Assembly (NCBI RefSeq): GCF_002836515.1
Contig: NZ_PJBC01000013.1
Location: 248,001 to 312,000 of the forward strand
DNA: 64,000 nucleotides
Direction: 5' to 3'
From: Pseudomonas sp. Choline-02u-1
GTDB taxonomy: Bacteria > Pseudomonadota > Gammaproteobacteria > Pseudomonadales > Pseudomonadaceae
The notes under the pieces are model-generated. The model did no database searches. It was not told where the DNA came from and saw nothing but the letters and a program-made list of their open reading frames with translations. The position numbers were made by a program, and so were the translations under genes. Shown here piece by piece: positions 27,012 through 35,350 of the stretch. How positions within the stretch are numbered: position 1 is the first letter of the stretch; each line of letters starts with the position of its first letter.

Positions 27012-27434
27012 CTAAGGGGGTGGCAGCCCTTCCGGCATTGCGGACAAATGTTCGTGACAGGCCAGCCATAGGCCTTGTTGTTCTAGGCTCGACGCTTGTT
27101 TGCGGAAAACAATCGTCTCGCGCTCCTGGCTGAAGTGTTGCTCCCCTTGCATGCGCAGCTCGGTGGCCACGTCATGGATGAAAATCGCCACGTCACCCTG
27201 CAGGCTGACAAAGGCGTTGCTCGAGGTGCACGACAGCACCTCGAAACCATCCTCGGCGCGCCAGCGATCCCACAACGCCTGATAGGCATCGCGCGACAGC
27301 AGTGGCTGTTCGAGGGTGTAGAAAACGAAGCTCGCATCGGCGCTGAATGCACCGAAGTAAGCTTCGCGATCGTTACGCGCAAACGCGGCAACCAACTCGG
27401 CGGCCGCGTGCAAAACCTGATCACGTGCGTGCAT
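27012..27434 (-). CDS. NTF2-fold (SnoaL/YybH-like) protein
   Basis: A 140-residue cytoplasmic protein with the cone-shaped NTF2-like pattern: VLHAAAELVAAFARNDREAYFGAFSADASFVFYTLEQPLLSRDAYQALW followed by strands (VAIFIHDVATEL; ERETIVFRKQ; WLACHEHLS). It lies ten bases after gbuA, matching the place of PA1420. The role in guanidinobutyrate use is unknown; small NTF2-fold proteins can be enzymes or binding proteins. Confidence 0.82.
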   Translation of the reverse strand: MHARDQVLHAAAELVAAFARNDREAYFGAFSADASFVFYTLEQPLLSRDAYQALWDRWRAEDGFEVLSCTSSNAFVSLQGDVAIFIHDVATELRMQGEQHFSQERETIVFRKQASSLEQQGLWLACHEHLSAMPEGLPPP

Positions 27435-27444
27435 GACCGGCCCC

Positions 27445-28395
27445 TCAGCGGTGAACCACGCCAGGCAGTACGCAGAGCATTTCGTACAGCAGGTTGGCGG
27501 CCAGCAGCGAGGTATTGCCGGTGGTGTCGTAAGCGGGCGAGACTTCTACCAGATCGCAGCCGATCAGGTCGAGGCCCTGACAGCCACGGACGATTTCAAT
27601 CGCCTGAATGGTGGTCAGCCCGCCGATTTCCGGGGTGCCGGTGCCGGGCGCCCAGGCCGGGTCGATGCCGTCGATGTCGAAACTCAGATACACCGGACCG
27701 CCACCGACTTTTTCGCGCACTTCGGCCATCAGCGGCGCCAGCGACTTGTGCCAGCACTCTTCGGCCTGGACCACGCGAAAGCCCTGGTCGCGACTCCAGT
27801 TGAAGTCGTCAGCGGTGTAACCCTGCGCACGCAAACCGATCTGTACCACGCGGTTGCAATCGAGCAGACCTTCTTCGACGGCGCGACGGAACGTGGTGCC
27901 GTGGGCGATTTTCTCACCGAACATGTGGTCGTTGACGTCAGCGTGCGCATCGATGTGCACCAGACCAACCTTGCCGTGCTTCTTATGAATCGCACGCAGG
28001 ATCGGCAGGGTGATGGTGTGGTCGCCGCCCAGGGTCATCGGAATGACGTTGTGCTCGAGGATGTTGTCGTAGGCTTCTTCGATAATGCGCACGGCGTCGA
28101 GCAGGTTGAAGGTGTTGATCGCCACGTCACCGATATCGGCCACCGACAGCGAGTCGAACGGCGCGGCGCCGGTGGCCATGTTGTACGGACGGATCATCAC
28201 CGATTCGGTGCGGATGTCGCGCGGCCCGAAGCGAGTGCCGGGGCGCAGTGAAGTGCCGATGTCCAGCGGCACGCCAACGAAGGCAGCGTCCAGACCGGCA
28301 GCGGTAGGTACATGGGGAAGTCGGAGCATGGTGGCGATGCCGCCGAAGCGCGGCATTTCGTTGCCGCCCAGTGGTTGGTGAAGAATCTTGTCCAC
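27445..28395 (-). CDS. gbuA: guanidinobutyrase (ureohydrolase family)
   Basis: A 316-residue ureohydrolase with a complete binuclear manganese site: His126 (GGDHT), Asp149, His151 and Asp153 (DAHAD), Asp240 and Asp242 (FDIDGIDP). It would hydrolyse 4-guanidinobutyrate to GABA and urea, an arginine catabolic branch. The assignment among agmatinase-like enzymes rests on context: a divergent LysR gene and the following NTF2-fold, NCS1 and SSS genes reproduce the P. aeruginosa gbu order (PA1422-PA1418). Translation starts at GTG with GAGG eight to nine bases upstream. Confidence 0.9.
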   Translation of the reverse strand: MDKILHQPLGGNEMPRFGGIATMLRLPHVPTAAGLDAAFVGVPLDIGTSLRPGTRFGPRDIRTESVMIRPYNMATGAAPFDSLSVADIGDVAINTFNLLDAVRIIEEAYDNILEHNVIPMTLGGDHTITLPILRAIHKKHGKVGLVHIDAHADVNDHMFGEKIAHGTTFRRAVEEGLLDCNRVVQIGLRAQGYTADDFNWSRDQGFRVVQAEECWHKSLAPLMAEVREKVGGGPVYLSFDIDGIDPAWAPGTGTPEIGGLTTIQAIEIVRGCQGLDLIGCDLVEVSPAYDTTGNTSLLAANLLYEMLCVLPGVVHR

Positions 28396-28518
28396 GGGTA
28401 GGGCCTCATCGTCTTTGTTTTATTTATGCCGGCGCGCCGTGCAGCACAGGTTCGGACGCCGCTGTGGGGCCGATGATGCGAAATGTAGTGGCGGGGAAGA
28501 ATCGCTACGGGCAAAAAC

Positions 28519-28542
28519 TTAGTTCAGATTTTTCTAAACTAA
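28519..28542. promoter_or_regulatory. candidate LysR (GbuR) operator
   Basis: TTAGTTcagatttttcTAAACTAA: arms TTAGTT and AACTAA pair exactly around an AT-rich centre in the divergent gbuA-gbuR region. LysR proteins typically bind such T-N11-A palindromes. The assignment is positional inference. Confidence 0.45.
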
Positions 28543-28580
28543 TGCCGAGGCCGGGGATAGACTCTTACGTATCGAAATAT

Positions 28581-28671
28581 CCCTGTAGGAGCTGCCGAAG
28601 GCTGCGATCTTTCGATTTTGACCCTATAAACAAAGATCAAAAGATCGCCGCCTTCGGCAGCTCCTACAGGG
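28581..28671. repeat. 'GTAGGAGCTG..' inverted repeat
   Basis: CCCTGTAGGAGCTGCCGAAG and its inverted copy CTTCGGCAGCTCCTACAGGG at the ends, with inner GATCTTTCGATTTT / AAAGATCAAAAGATC. It lies just before the gbuR ribosome site, so it is probably transcribed in the gbuR leader. Confidence 0.9.
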
Positions 28672-28697
28672 GAGAAGTCCGATGTTTGGAGAGCCGC

Positions 28698-29591
28698 ATG
28701 GCCAACGCTTTACCCGACCTGAAACTCCTGCGCATCTTCGTCAGCGTCGTGCGCCATCAGGGTTTTGCCAATGCGCAGCAGGAACTCAACCTGTCGACCT
28801 CGGCGATCAGCACTTACATGAGCCAGCTCGAAGCCGCGTTGGGTCTGGTGCTGTGCCATCGCGGGCGTGGCGGGTTCAGCCTGACCAGCAAGGGCGAGCT
28901 GTTCCATCAGGAAACCCTGCGCCTGCTCGCCGAGCTCGAAGGCTTCGAGCAATACGCCGCCGCGCTCAAGGGCGAACTGCGCGGCACGCTCAATCTGGGG
29001 GTGATCGATTCCACGGTCAGCGACAAGGCCCTGCCATTTGCCGAAGCCATCGGCGCTTACAGTCAAGAGCACCCGGCGGTGCATTTGCACCTGTCAGTGA
29101 TGAGCCCTTATGAATTGCAACTCGGCGTGCAGGACAATCGCCTCGATCTGGCCATCGGTGCGTTTTCCACGCGCATGAGCGGTCTGGTCTATATGCCGCT
29201 GTACCGCGAGCAGCACTGGCTGTATTGCAGCAGCCGCCATCCATTGTTCAACGAGCGGCGCATCCCCGAGCAGGTCATCACTCAGCAACGCATGGTCGGG
29301 CGCGGCTACTGGAGCCAGGCGGAACTGGCCCGGCACGGTTTCAAACACAGCGCCGCGACCGTGGAAAGCATGGAAGCTCAGCTGATTCTGGTGCTCTCCG
29401 GCGCGTACATCGGTTATCTGCCGGAACACTACGCGCAGGCCTGGGCCGACAAGGGTGATCTGCGTGTTTTGCTGCCGGCGACCTTCGGTTATCAGGCGCC
29501 GTTTTCGATGATCATGCGCAGGGGCCGCAGTCGCGAGCCGCTGATCCAGACCTTTCGCGATTTGCTCAAAGCGCAATTGAATCAGGCGTAA
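28698..29591 (+). CDS. gbuR: LysR-family regulator of guanidinobutyrate catabolism
   Basis: A 297-residue LysR protein: winged helix LRIFVSVVRHQGFANAQQELNLSTSAISTYMSQLE, then an effector domain. GGAG seven to eight bases before the ATG fixes the start; the frame is open upstream through the repeat but has no start support. Divergent position next to gbuA matches GbuR (PA1422), which activates gbuA in response to 4-guanidinobutyrate. Effector specificity is inferred from context. Confidence 0.87.
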   Translation: MANALPDLKLLRIFVSVVRHQGFANAQQELNLSTSAISTYMSQLEAALGLVLCHRGRGGFSLTSKGELFHQETLRLLAELEGFEQYAAALKGELRGTLNLGVIDSTVSDKALPFAEAIGAYSQEHPAVHLHLSVMSPYELQLGVQDNRLDLAIGAFSTRMSGLVYMPLYREQHWLYCSSRHPLFNERRIPEQVITQQRMVGRGYWSQAELARHGFKHSAATVESMEAQLILVLSGAYIGYLPEHYAQAWADKGDLRVLLPATFGYQAPFSMIMRRGRSREPLIQTFRDLLKAQLNQA

Positions 29592-29597
29592 CCCATC

Positions 29598-30194
29598 ATG
29601 TCCCGAGCCCAATGCCCGCGCTGCCTGCGCCCCCAGACCCATTGCCTGTGCGCGCTGATTCCGCACCTCGACAGCCGCACCCGAGTATTGCTGCTGCAGC
29701 ATCCGAGCGAGGTCAGTCACGCGCTCAATACGGCGCGACTGGCGGTGTTGGGGCTGAGCAATGCCGAGCTGATTGTTGGTGAGGTGTTCGACGATTTGCC
29801 GACGCTGTTGAACCGGCCGGGTTATCGGGCGCGCTTGCTGTTCCCGGCTGAGGATGCGCAGCCGTTGCAGGCTTACGATGAATCCGATGAACCGGTGTTG
29901 CTGGTGGTGCCCGACGGCACCTGGCGCAAGGCACGCAAGATGTTGCATCTCAACCCGCTGTTGGCCGCGTTGCCACGGGTGACTTTGGCTGAAGGCGGGG
30001 TGTCGCGCTATCGCTTGCGCAAGGCACCGGGGCCAGGGGCGTTGTCGACTATCGAGGCGATCGTGCAGGCACTGGAAACCCTTGAAGCGCCGTCGACGTT
30101 TGCGCCGTTGCTCAAACCTTTTGAAGCGCTGATCGACGGGCAGATTGCGGCGATGGGGGAGGAGACTTTTCAGCGCAATCATGGCGATAGATAG
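29598..30194 (+). CDS. DTW-domain tRNA-uridine aminocarboxypropyltransferase
   Basis: A 198-residue DTW-domain protein with the N-terminal zinc-type cysteines (CPRCLRPQTHCLC), the LLLQHPSEVSHALNTARL region and the signature PDGTWRKARKM, followed by RYRLRKAP. This matches the TapT (YfiP) family that adds the 3-amino-3-carboxypropyl group of S-adenosylmethionine to uridine 47 of tRNA. It starts six bases after gbuR, so it may be cotranscribed with that regulator although no functional link is apparent. Confidence 0.88.
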   Translation: MSRAQCPRCLRPQTHCLCALIPHLDSRTRVLLLQHPSEVSHALNTARLAVLGLSNAELIVGEVFDDLPTLLNRPGYRARLLFPAEDAQPLQAYDESDEPVLLVVPDGTWRKARKMLHLNPLLAALPRVTLAEGGVSRYRLRKAPGPGALSTIEAIVQALETLEAPSTFAPLLKPFEALIDGQIAAMGEETFQRNHGDR

Positions 30195-30214
30195 GCGTTG
30201 TCTGTGCTGGCCTC

Positions 30215-30280
30215 TTCGCGAGCAAGCCCGCTCCCACATGGATATGCATTCCCCTTGTGGGAGCGGGCTTGCTCGCGAAA
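30215..30280. repeat. REP doublet, reversed orientation, short spacer
   Basis: TTCGCGAGCAAGCCCGCTCCCAC then GTGGGAGCGGGCTTGCTCGC, 66 bp, arms pointing inward. Between convergent genes. Confidence 0.9.
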
Positions 30281-30315
30281 GCGCCAGATCCATCACCCCA
30301 GCGTCCGGATGATGC

Positions 30316-31677
30316 CTAGCGCTCGCGCATCGCCTCGGTCCGCGCTTTCAGCACCGGTTTGAGCAGGTAATCCAGTACGCTTTTCTCGCCAGTAATAATG
30401 TCCACTGTCGCCACCATTCCCGGGATGATCAGCAGCGGTTTCACATCGCCCCCCAAGTGATTCTTGTCGGTGCGCACCTGAATCAGATAGAAGCTGTTGC
30501 CCTTGTCATCGGTAATCGTATCGGCGCCGATCAGCTCAAGTTTGGCGCTCAGCCCGCCATAAATCGTGTAGTCGTAGGCGCTGAACTTGACCATGGCTTT
30601 CTGGCCCGGATGCAGGAATGCCACGTCTTGCGGGCGGACCCTGGCTTCGATCAGCAGGTTGTCTTCCAGCGGCACGATTTCGACCATGTCGCTGCCCGGC
30701 TGGACCACGCCGCCGATGGTGTTGACCTTCATCTGCTTGATCACCCCGCGTACCGGCGAAGTCACCGTGGTGCGGCTGACGCGGTCATCGATGGCGATGC
30801 TCGAGGCGGTGATTTTCGACAGGTCGGTGCGTTTCTCGTTGAGCTCCTTGGCGGCCTCAGAGCGAAAGGTCTGTTCCGACTCGTCGATCTTGCTGCGGAT
30901 TTCGGCGATGGCTGATTCGGCGCGGGGAATGGCCAGCGTGGTGGCGTTCAGCGAACCACGGATTTCCACCGCGCTGCGTCTGAGCCGGAGGATTTCCACT
31001 GGTGAAACCGCGCCGGTTTTCACCAGCGGTTCCGACATGTTCATCTCTTGCTGCAGCAGCGCCAGGCTGGAACTGAATTGGCCTTGCTTGGAGCGAAATT
31101 CCGCCAGCTCCTGGGTTTTCTGCCGCAGCTGTTCGCTGAGGGTGCGCTGTTCGCTGGCCAAGCGGCGTTGCCGTTGCTCGTACAGCGAGCGCTCGTCTTC
31201 GGCGACTTGCGGCGCCTTGGCGATGACTTCAGCGGAGAGCTTGAAGGGCCGCCCCTCGGCCTCCGCTGACAGCCGTTCGACTTGCGCGGTCAGCGCATAC
31301 CGGTCGGCCTCACTCTCGCCCTTGTTCGAGCGAAAGCGCGTGTCATCCAGACGCAGCAGGGTGTCGCCCTTGCCGACCATCTGGCCTTCGCGAACGAAAA
31401 TCTCGGTGACGATGCCGCCCTCGAGGTTCTGGATCACCTGAACCTTGCTCGACGGAATCGCCTTGCCTTCGCCCATGGTCACTTCTTCGAGCACGGCGAA
31501 TTTGGCCCATACCAGTGCTGCGATCAGCAGCGCTGCCGCCAGCCACACGGTAATTCGCGATTTGCGGGGCGAATCCTGCAACGCTGCGCCGGCGGTTTCC
31601 GGCATGAACTCGGCTTCGGCGCTTTTGCCGAAACTGTCGAAGTAACCGCGCTTGTTGCTATCGGAGGAAGCAGGCAT
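30316..31677 (-). CDS. type I secretion membrane fusion protein (HlyD family, LapC/MapC-like)
   Basis: A 453-residue HlyD-type adaptor. After a cytoplasmic leader (about residues 1-40) a single membrane segment (ITVWLAAALLIAALVWAKF) crosses the inner membrane; the periplasmic part has biotinyl-lipoyl halves (VIQNLEGGIVTEIFVREGQMV; VTSPVRGVIKQMKVNTIGGVV) around a long coiled coil (about residues 130-290). It links the ABC ATPase to the TolC-like duct. Its ATG, with GGAG upstream, lies ten bases after the ABC gene stop, so the two are one operon. A longer frame exists but overlaps the ABC gene. Confidence 0.92.
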   Translation of the reverse strand: MPASSDSNKRGYFDSFGKSAEAEFMPETAGAALQDSPRKSRITVWLAAALLIAALVWAKFAVLEEVTMGEGKAIPSSKVQVIQNLEGGIVTEIFVREGQMVGKGDTLLRLDDTRFRSNKGESEADRYALTAQVERLSAEAEGRPFKLSAEVIAKAPQVAEDERSLYEQRQRRLASEQRTLSEQLRQKTQELAEFRSKQGQFSSSLALLQQEMNMSEPLVKTGAVSPVEILRLRRSAVEIRGSLNATTLAIPRAESAIAEIRSKIDESEQTFRSEAAKELNEKRTDLSKITASSIAIDDRVSRTTVTSPVRGVIKQMKVNTIGGVVQPGSDMVEIVPLEDNLLIEARVRPQDVAFLHPGQKAMVKFSAYDYTIYGGLSAKLELIGADTITDDKGNSFYLIQVRTDKNHLGGDVKPLLIIPGMVATVDIITGEKSVLDYLLKPVLKARTEAMRER

Positions 31678-31687
31678 GGCGTAACTC

Positions 31688-33847
31688 CTAGACCGCCGCC
31701 GAGCCGACACGGCCCTTGCGCAGTGCATCGATGACTGCTTCTTTCGGGCCGTCCGCGACGACCCGGCCGTTGTCCAGCACCAGCAACCGGTCCACCAGGC
31801 TCAGCATCGAGGTGCGGTGGGTGACCAGCAGCAGGGTTTTGCCTTGCACCCAGCCATGCAGTTTCTGCCGCAATGCATCTTCGCTGCTGTTGTCCATGGC
31901 GCTGGTGGGCTCGTCGAGCAGCATGATCGGCGGATCGAGCAGTAACGCCCGCGCCAGCAACACGGCTTGGCGCTGGCCGCCGGAAAGCAATTGCCCGCGC
32001 TCGCCCACCGGTCGGTCGAAGCCTTGCGGATGTTGCCGCGCCAGTTCGGTGACGCCGGTCAGTTCGGCAACCTCAAGCATGCGTGAGTCGCTGATGTAAC
32101 GCGCGCCCAGGGTCAGGTTGTCGCGCAGGCTGCCGGCCAGCAGCGGCAAGTCGTGGGCGACATAACCGATCTGCTGGCGCAGGTCAGCCACGTCCAGTTG
32201 GCGCAGATCCAGGCCGTCGAGCAGCAGTTGGCCTTCCTCCGCTTCGTAAAAGCCCATGACCAGCCGCGCCAACGTGCTTTTGCCCGAGCCGCTGCGACCG
32301 ATGATGCCGACCCGCTCGCCGGGTTTCAGGCTGAAGCTGACTTCGCACAGCGCCGGCGCATTCTGGCCGTTGTAGTGAAACGTCACGCCGCTGACGTCCA
32401 GTGCACCTTGCAACTGCGTGCGTTCCAGCGGCCGTTGTTTGCCGTCGCGTTCCTGTGGCAGGGCCATCAGCGCGTCGGTGCTTTTCATGGTCAGTTGCGC
32501 TTGCTGATAGCGGGTGATCAGCCCGGCGATCTGGCCGAGCGGGGCGAGTACGCGGCTGCCAAGCATGTAAGTGGCGACCAGCGCGCCGACGCTGAGGTTG
32601 CCGGCGATGATGCTGTAGACCCCGGCGACGATCGTCGCCATCCCGGAAAACTGCTGGATGAACAGCGTGCCGTTGGTGGCTAGCGCCGACAGGTTGCGCG
32701 CGTGGCTGTCGAGGCGGGTGAGGGCGCCGTGGGTGCTTTCCCATTTGTGCTGGCGCTCGCTTTCGGCGCCGCAGGCCTTGAGGGTTTCCAGACCGCCGAG
32801 GGTTTCGATCAGCACCGCCTGACGCTCGGCGCCGAGGCTCAGGCTTTTTTGCACGGTGTCACGCAGGCGCACCTGAATCGCCATGGCGAAGATGATGGTG
32901 ATCGGAAACGCCAACAGAGGAATCACCACCAGCCAGCCGCCGAGCAGGCCGATCACTACCAGCATCAACACCACGAAGGGCAAGTCGATCAGACTGGTCA
33001 GGGTCACGGCGGTGAGAAACTCACGCAGCCCCTGGAAGTCGTGAATGCTCTGGGCAAAGCCGCCGATGGTCGCCGGCCGCGCTTTCATCGACATGCCGGT
33101 GATGCGCTCGAACAACGTTGCCGAGAGGATCACATCGGTTTTCTTGCCGGCGGTGTCGAGCAGGTGCGCACGCACCACGCGCAGCACCAGTTCAAAACCG
33201 GTGCCGATCAACAGGCCGATCGACAGCACCCACAGCGTCGAGGTCGCCTGATTGGGCACCACGCGATCGTAGGTCTGCATGACGAACAGTGGCACCATCA
33301 GGCCCAGCAGGTTGATCAGGAAACTGGCGAGGATCGCATCGCTATACAGCCATTTCGACAGTTTGAGAGTGTCGCGAAACCACGCGTTTACCCGTGGCAC
33401 CAGCGGCGCGCGCAGGTCTTCGAGTTCATGGCGCGGGCGGGCGAACAAGGCCTGGCCGCTGTAGTGTTCGCTGAGCTCTTCGCGGCTGACCCATTGCTCG
33501 CCGCCGTCGGCTTCGCTGGGCAGCAGCAGGGCTTTGCCGTCCTCGCCAAAACGGCGCAGCACGGCGGTGCGGCCGTCGTTGAGCAGCAACAGGATCGGCA
33601 GGTTCAGCGGCGAAATGTCTTTCAAGTCACGGCGCAACAACCGCGCCTGCAAACCGGCCCGCGCTGCTGCGCGGGGCAGCAGATCGAGGCTCAGGCGTTG
33701 CTTGTTCAGGGGCAGCCCGGCACTCAGGCTGGCGCGACTGACCGTGGCGCCGTGCAGCTTGCAGAGGATCAGCAGGCCGTCGAGTAACGGGTCGTCGAAG
33801 CTCAGGCGCGGATCGACCCCGGTAACGCCGGGTTCCATGCTGGTCAT
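31688..33847 (-). CDS. type I secretion ABC transporter (LssB/LapB-like)
   Basis: A 719-residue ATPase/permease. Residues 1-140 form a C39-like domain without the catalytic Cys-containing Q-x4-D/E-C motif, so it would dock the substrate rather than cut it. Six membrane segments follow (about 165-440), then the nucleotide-binding domain with Walker A GRSGSGKST (517-525), signature LSGGQ (621-625), Walker B MLLDEP and H-loop (VTHRTS). It matches the LssB/LapB class that exports RTX adhesins. GAGG eight bases before the ATG. The divergent adhesin gene is the obvious cargo. Confidence 0.93.
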   Translation of the reverse strand: MTSMEPGVTGVDPRLSFDDPLLDGLLILCKLHGATVSRASLSAGLPLNKQRLSLDLLPRAAARAGLQARLLRRDLKDISPLNLPILLLLNDGRTAVLRRFGEDGKALLLPSEADGGEQWVSREELSEHYSGQALFARPRHELEDLRAPLVPRVNAWFRDTLKLSKWLYSDAILASFLINLLGLMVPLFVMQTYDRVVPNQATSTLWVLSIGLLIGTGFELVLRVVRAHLLDTAGKKTDVILSATLFERITGMSMKARPATIGGFAQSIHDFQGLREFLTAVTLTSLIDLPFVVLMLVVIGLLGGWLVVIPLLAFPITIIFAMAIQVRLRDTVQKSLSLGAERQAVLIETLGGLETLKACGAESERQHKWESTHGALTRLDSHARNLSALATNGTLFIQQFSGMATIVAGVYSIIAGNLSVGALVATYMLGSRVLAPLGQIAGLITRYQQAQLTMKSTDALMALPQERDGKQRPLERTQLQGALDVSGVTFHYNGQNAPALCEVSFSLKPGERVGIIGRSGSGKSTLARLVMGFYEAEEGQLLLDGLDLRQLDVADLRQQIGYVAHDLPLLAGSLRDNLTLGARYISDSRMLEVAELTGVTELARQHPQGFDRPVGERGQLLSGGQRQAVLLARALLLDPPIMLLDEPTSAMDNSSEDALRQKLHGWVQGKTLLLVTHRTSMLSLVDRLLVLDNGRVVADGPKEAVIDALRKGRVGSAAV

Positions 33848-33881
33848 AGTGATTGCCTCTGTTGAACGGGCTCGGTTATCG

Positions 33882-33967
33882 GATCGTTCCCACGCTCCCG
33901 CGTGGGAATGCAGCCCGCGACGCTGCGCGTCCCTTGAGGCATTCCCACGCAGAGCGTGGGAACGATC
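33882..33967. repeat. third repeat family, GATCGTTCCCACGCTC / GAGCGTGGGAACGATC
   Basis: GATCGTTCCCACGCTCCCGC is mirrored by GCAGAGCGTGGGAACGATC around CATTCCCACGC-type inner arms (GCGTGGGAATGC / GCATTCCCACGC). It fills the gap between the TolC-like and ABC genes within one operon and may act as an RNA hairpin tuning their ratio. A worn copy lies near 62.6 kb. Confidence 0.85.
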
Positions 33968-33991
33968 AAGTGTCCACGGCGCCCATGTGGG

Positions 33992-35350
33992 TTACTTCAG
34001 CTCAGGCAGGCGCGCCTGGTTTTTCACTTCGGTGGTGGCAATCGCATCAGCCGGCAACACCACGCGTTGTTTGCTCAGCAGTTGGCCCATGTTCGCCAGC
34101 ACGCGGTACATCGAGTATTCCTCGGTGTAGCGGATTTCGGTGTAGCGACGGTTGGCGTTGTACAGCTCGTTTTCGCTGTCGAGCAGGTCGAGCAGGGTGC
34201 GCTGGCCGAGGCCGAACTGGTCCTGATAAGCGGCGCGCACGCGTTTGGTGGTTTCGGCGTATTCGCGGGCGGTCGGCGTTTGCTTCTTGGCGTTTTCCAT
34301 GGCGTTCCAGGCCAGGCGAATATTCTCGTTGAGCTGGCGCAAGGCGTTGTTGCGGATGTCCATCGCCTGGTTGATGTCGTGGGCATTCGCCGCCAGACGA
34401 GCCTTGTCGCTGCCGCCACGGAACAGGTTGTAGTTCATCACCACGCCGACACGCCATTCGTTGTCGTGACCTTCGTCGCCCTGCACGTTGTTGTTGGCGC
34501 CGACCGCCGCTTCCGCGTCAAAGCGTGGGTAGAACGGCGACTTGGCCACTTCGTACTGGCTCTCGGCGGACTGCACGTCAGCCTGGGCCGATTTCAGGTA
34601 CGGGTTGTTGTCGACCATGCTCTGCTGCGCTTCACGCAGGTCCGGCGGAAGTTCGCCACGGGTCGAGGCCGGGGTTTCCAGCTCGTCGGGCATGCGTCCG
34701 ACCACGCTGTAGAAATTCGATTCGGCGTCGGCCAGATCAACTTCGGCGGTGTCGAGGTTGTTCTGCGCCAGTGCACGACGGGCGACCGATTGGTCGGAGT
34801 CGGCGGTGCTGCCGATGCCGCGCTCGGTGCGCAGGCCGATCTGATCGTTGACGCGCAAGTGCGCCTGCAGGTTGTTCTCGGCCAGCGTCACCAGTTCACG
34901 ACGCTTGAGCACTTCAAGGTAGACCTCAATGGTGCGCAGGGCCAGATCCTGCGCGGTGCCTTGCGCGTAGTAGGCGCGCGAGTTGGACACGCCCTTGGTG
35001 CGCTCGACCTCGTTGGCGGTGTTGAAGCCGTCGAAGATCATCTGCCGCAGGCGCAGCTCGGACTGGGTGTAGTTGAGAATCTCGGTGTTGTGATTACCGA
35101 AAGCGCGAGTGTTGGTGTTGTCGCTGTAGCCGCGACCGTAGGCAGCGTTCAAATCGACCGAGGGATAGAACCCGCCCTTGGCCACTTTCACTTGTTCGTC
35201 CGCTGACAGGCGCGCGTCCACCCGCGACGCCAGTTCCGGGTGAGTGGCGATGGTGCTTTGGATCGCCTCGGTGAGGTTCATCGCCTGGGCTTGGGAAGTG
35301 CAAGCCATGGCCAGCAAAACCGCGCTGCAGAGGGGGGTCAAAACGCGCAT
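33992..35350 (-). CDS. TolC-family outer-membrane secretion protein (LapE/MapE-like)
   Basis: A 452-residue precursor with a signal peptide (MRVLTPLCSAVLLAMACTSQAQA). The mature part shows the TolC internal duplication: paired long helices and barrel segments (LRLRQMIFDGFNTANEVER; VVMNYNLFRGGSDKARL), and DQFGLGQRTLLDLLDSENEL near the end. It forms the outer-membrane duct of the type I system. First gene of the TolC-ABC-HlyD operon, divergent from the adhesin gene. A repeat hairpin sits between it and the ABC gene. Confidence 0.92.
   Translation of the reverse strand: MRVLTPLCSAVLLAMACTSQAQAMNLTEAIQSTIATHPELASRVDARLSADEQVKVAKGGFYPSVDLNAAYGRGYSDNTNTRAFGNHNTEILNYTQSELRLRQMIFDGFNTANEVERTKGVSNSRAYYAQGTAQDLALRTIEVYLEVLKRRELVTLAENNLQAHLRVNDQIGLRTERGIGSTADSDQSVARRALAQNNLDTAEVDLADAESNFYSVVGRMPDELETPASTRGELPPDLREAQQSMVDNNPYLKSAQADVQSAESQYEVAKSPFYPRFDAEAAVGANNNVQGDEGHDNEWRVGVVMNYNLFRGGSDKARLAANAHDINQAMDIRNNALRQLNENIRLAWNAMENAKKQTPTAREYAETTKRVRAAYQDQFGLGQRTLLDLLDSENELYNANRRYTEIRYTEEYSMYRVLANMGQLLSKQRVVLPADAIATTEVKNQARLPELK

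Larger units (their letters stand above)
28396..28697. other. gbuA-gbuR divergent promoter region with repeat
   Basis: About 300 bases. The first 180 should hold both promoters and the LysR operator; an AT-rich stretch AACTTAGTTCAGATTTTTCTAAACTAATG (28517-28545) contains the near-palindrome TTAGTTCAGATTTTTCTAAACTAA, a good LysR-box candidate. The rest is a repeat element. Confidence 0.5.
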
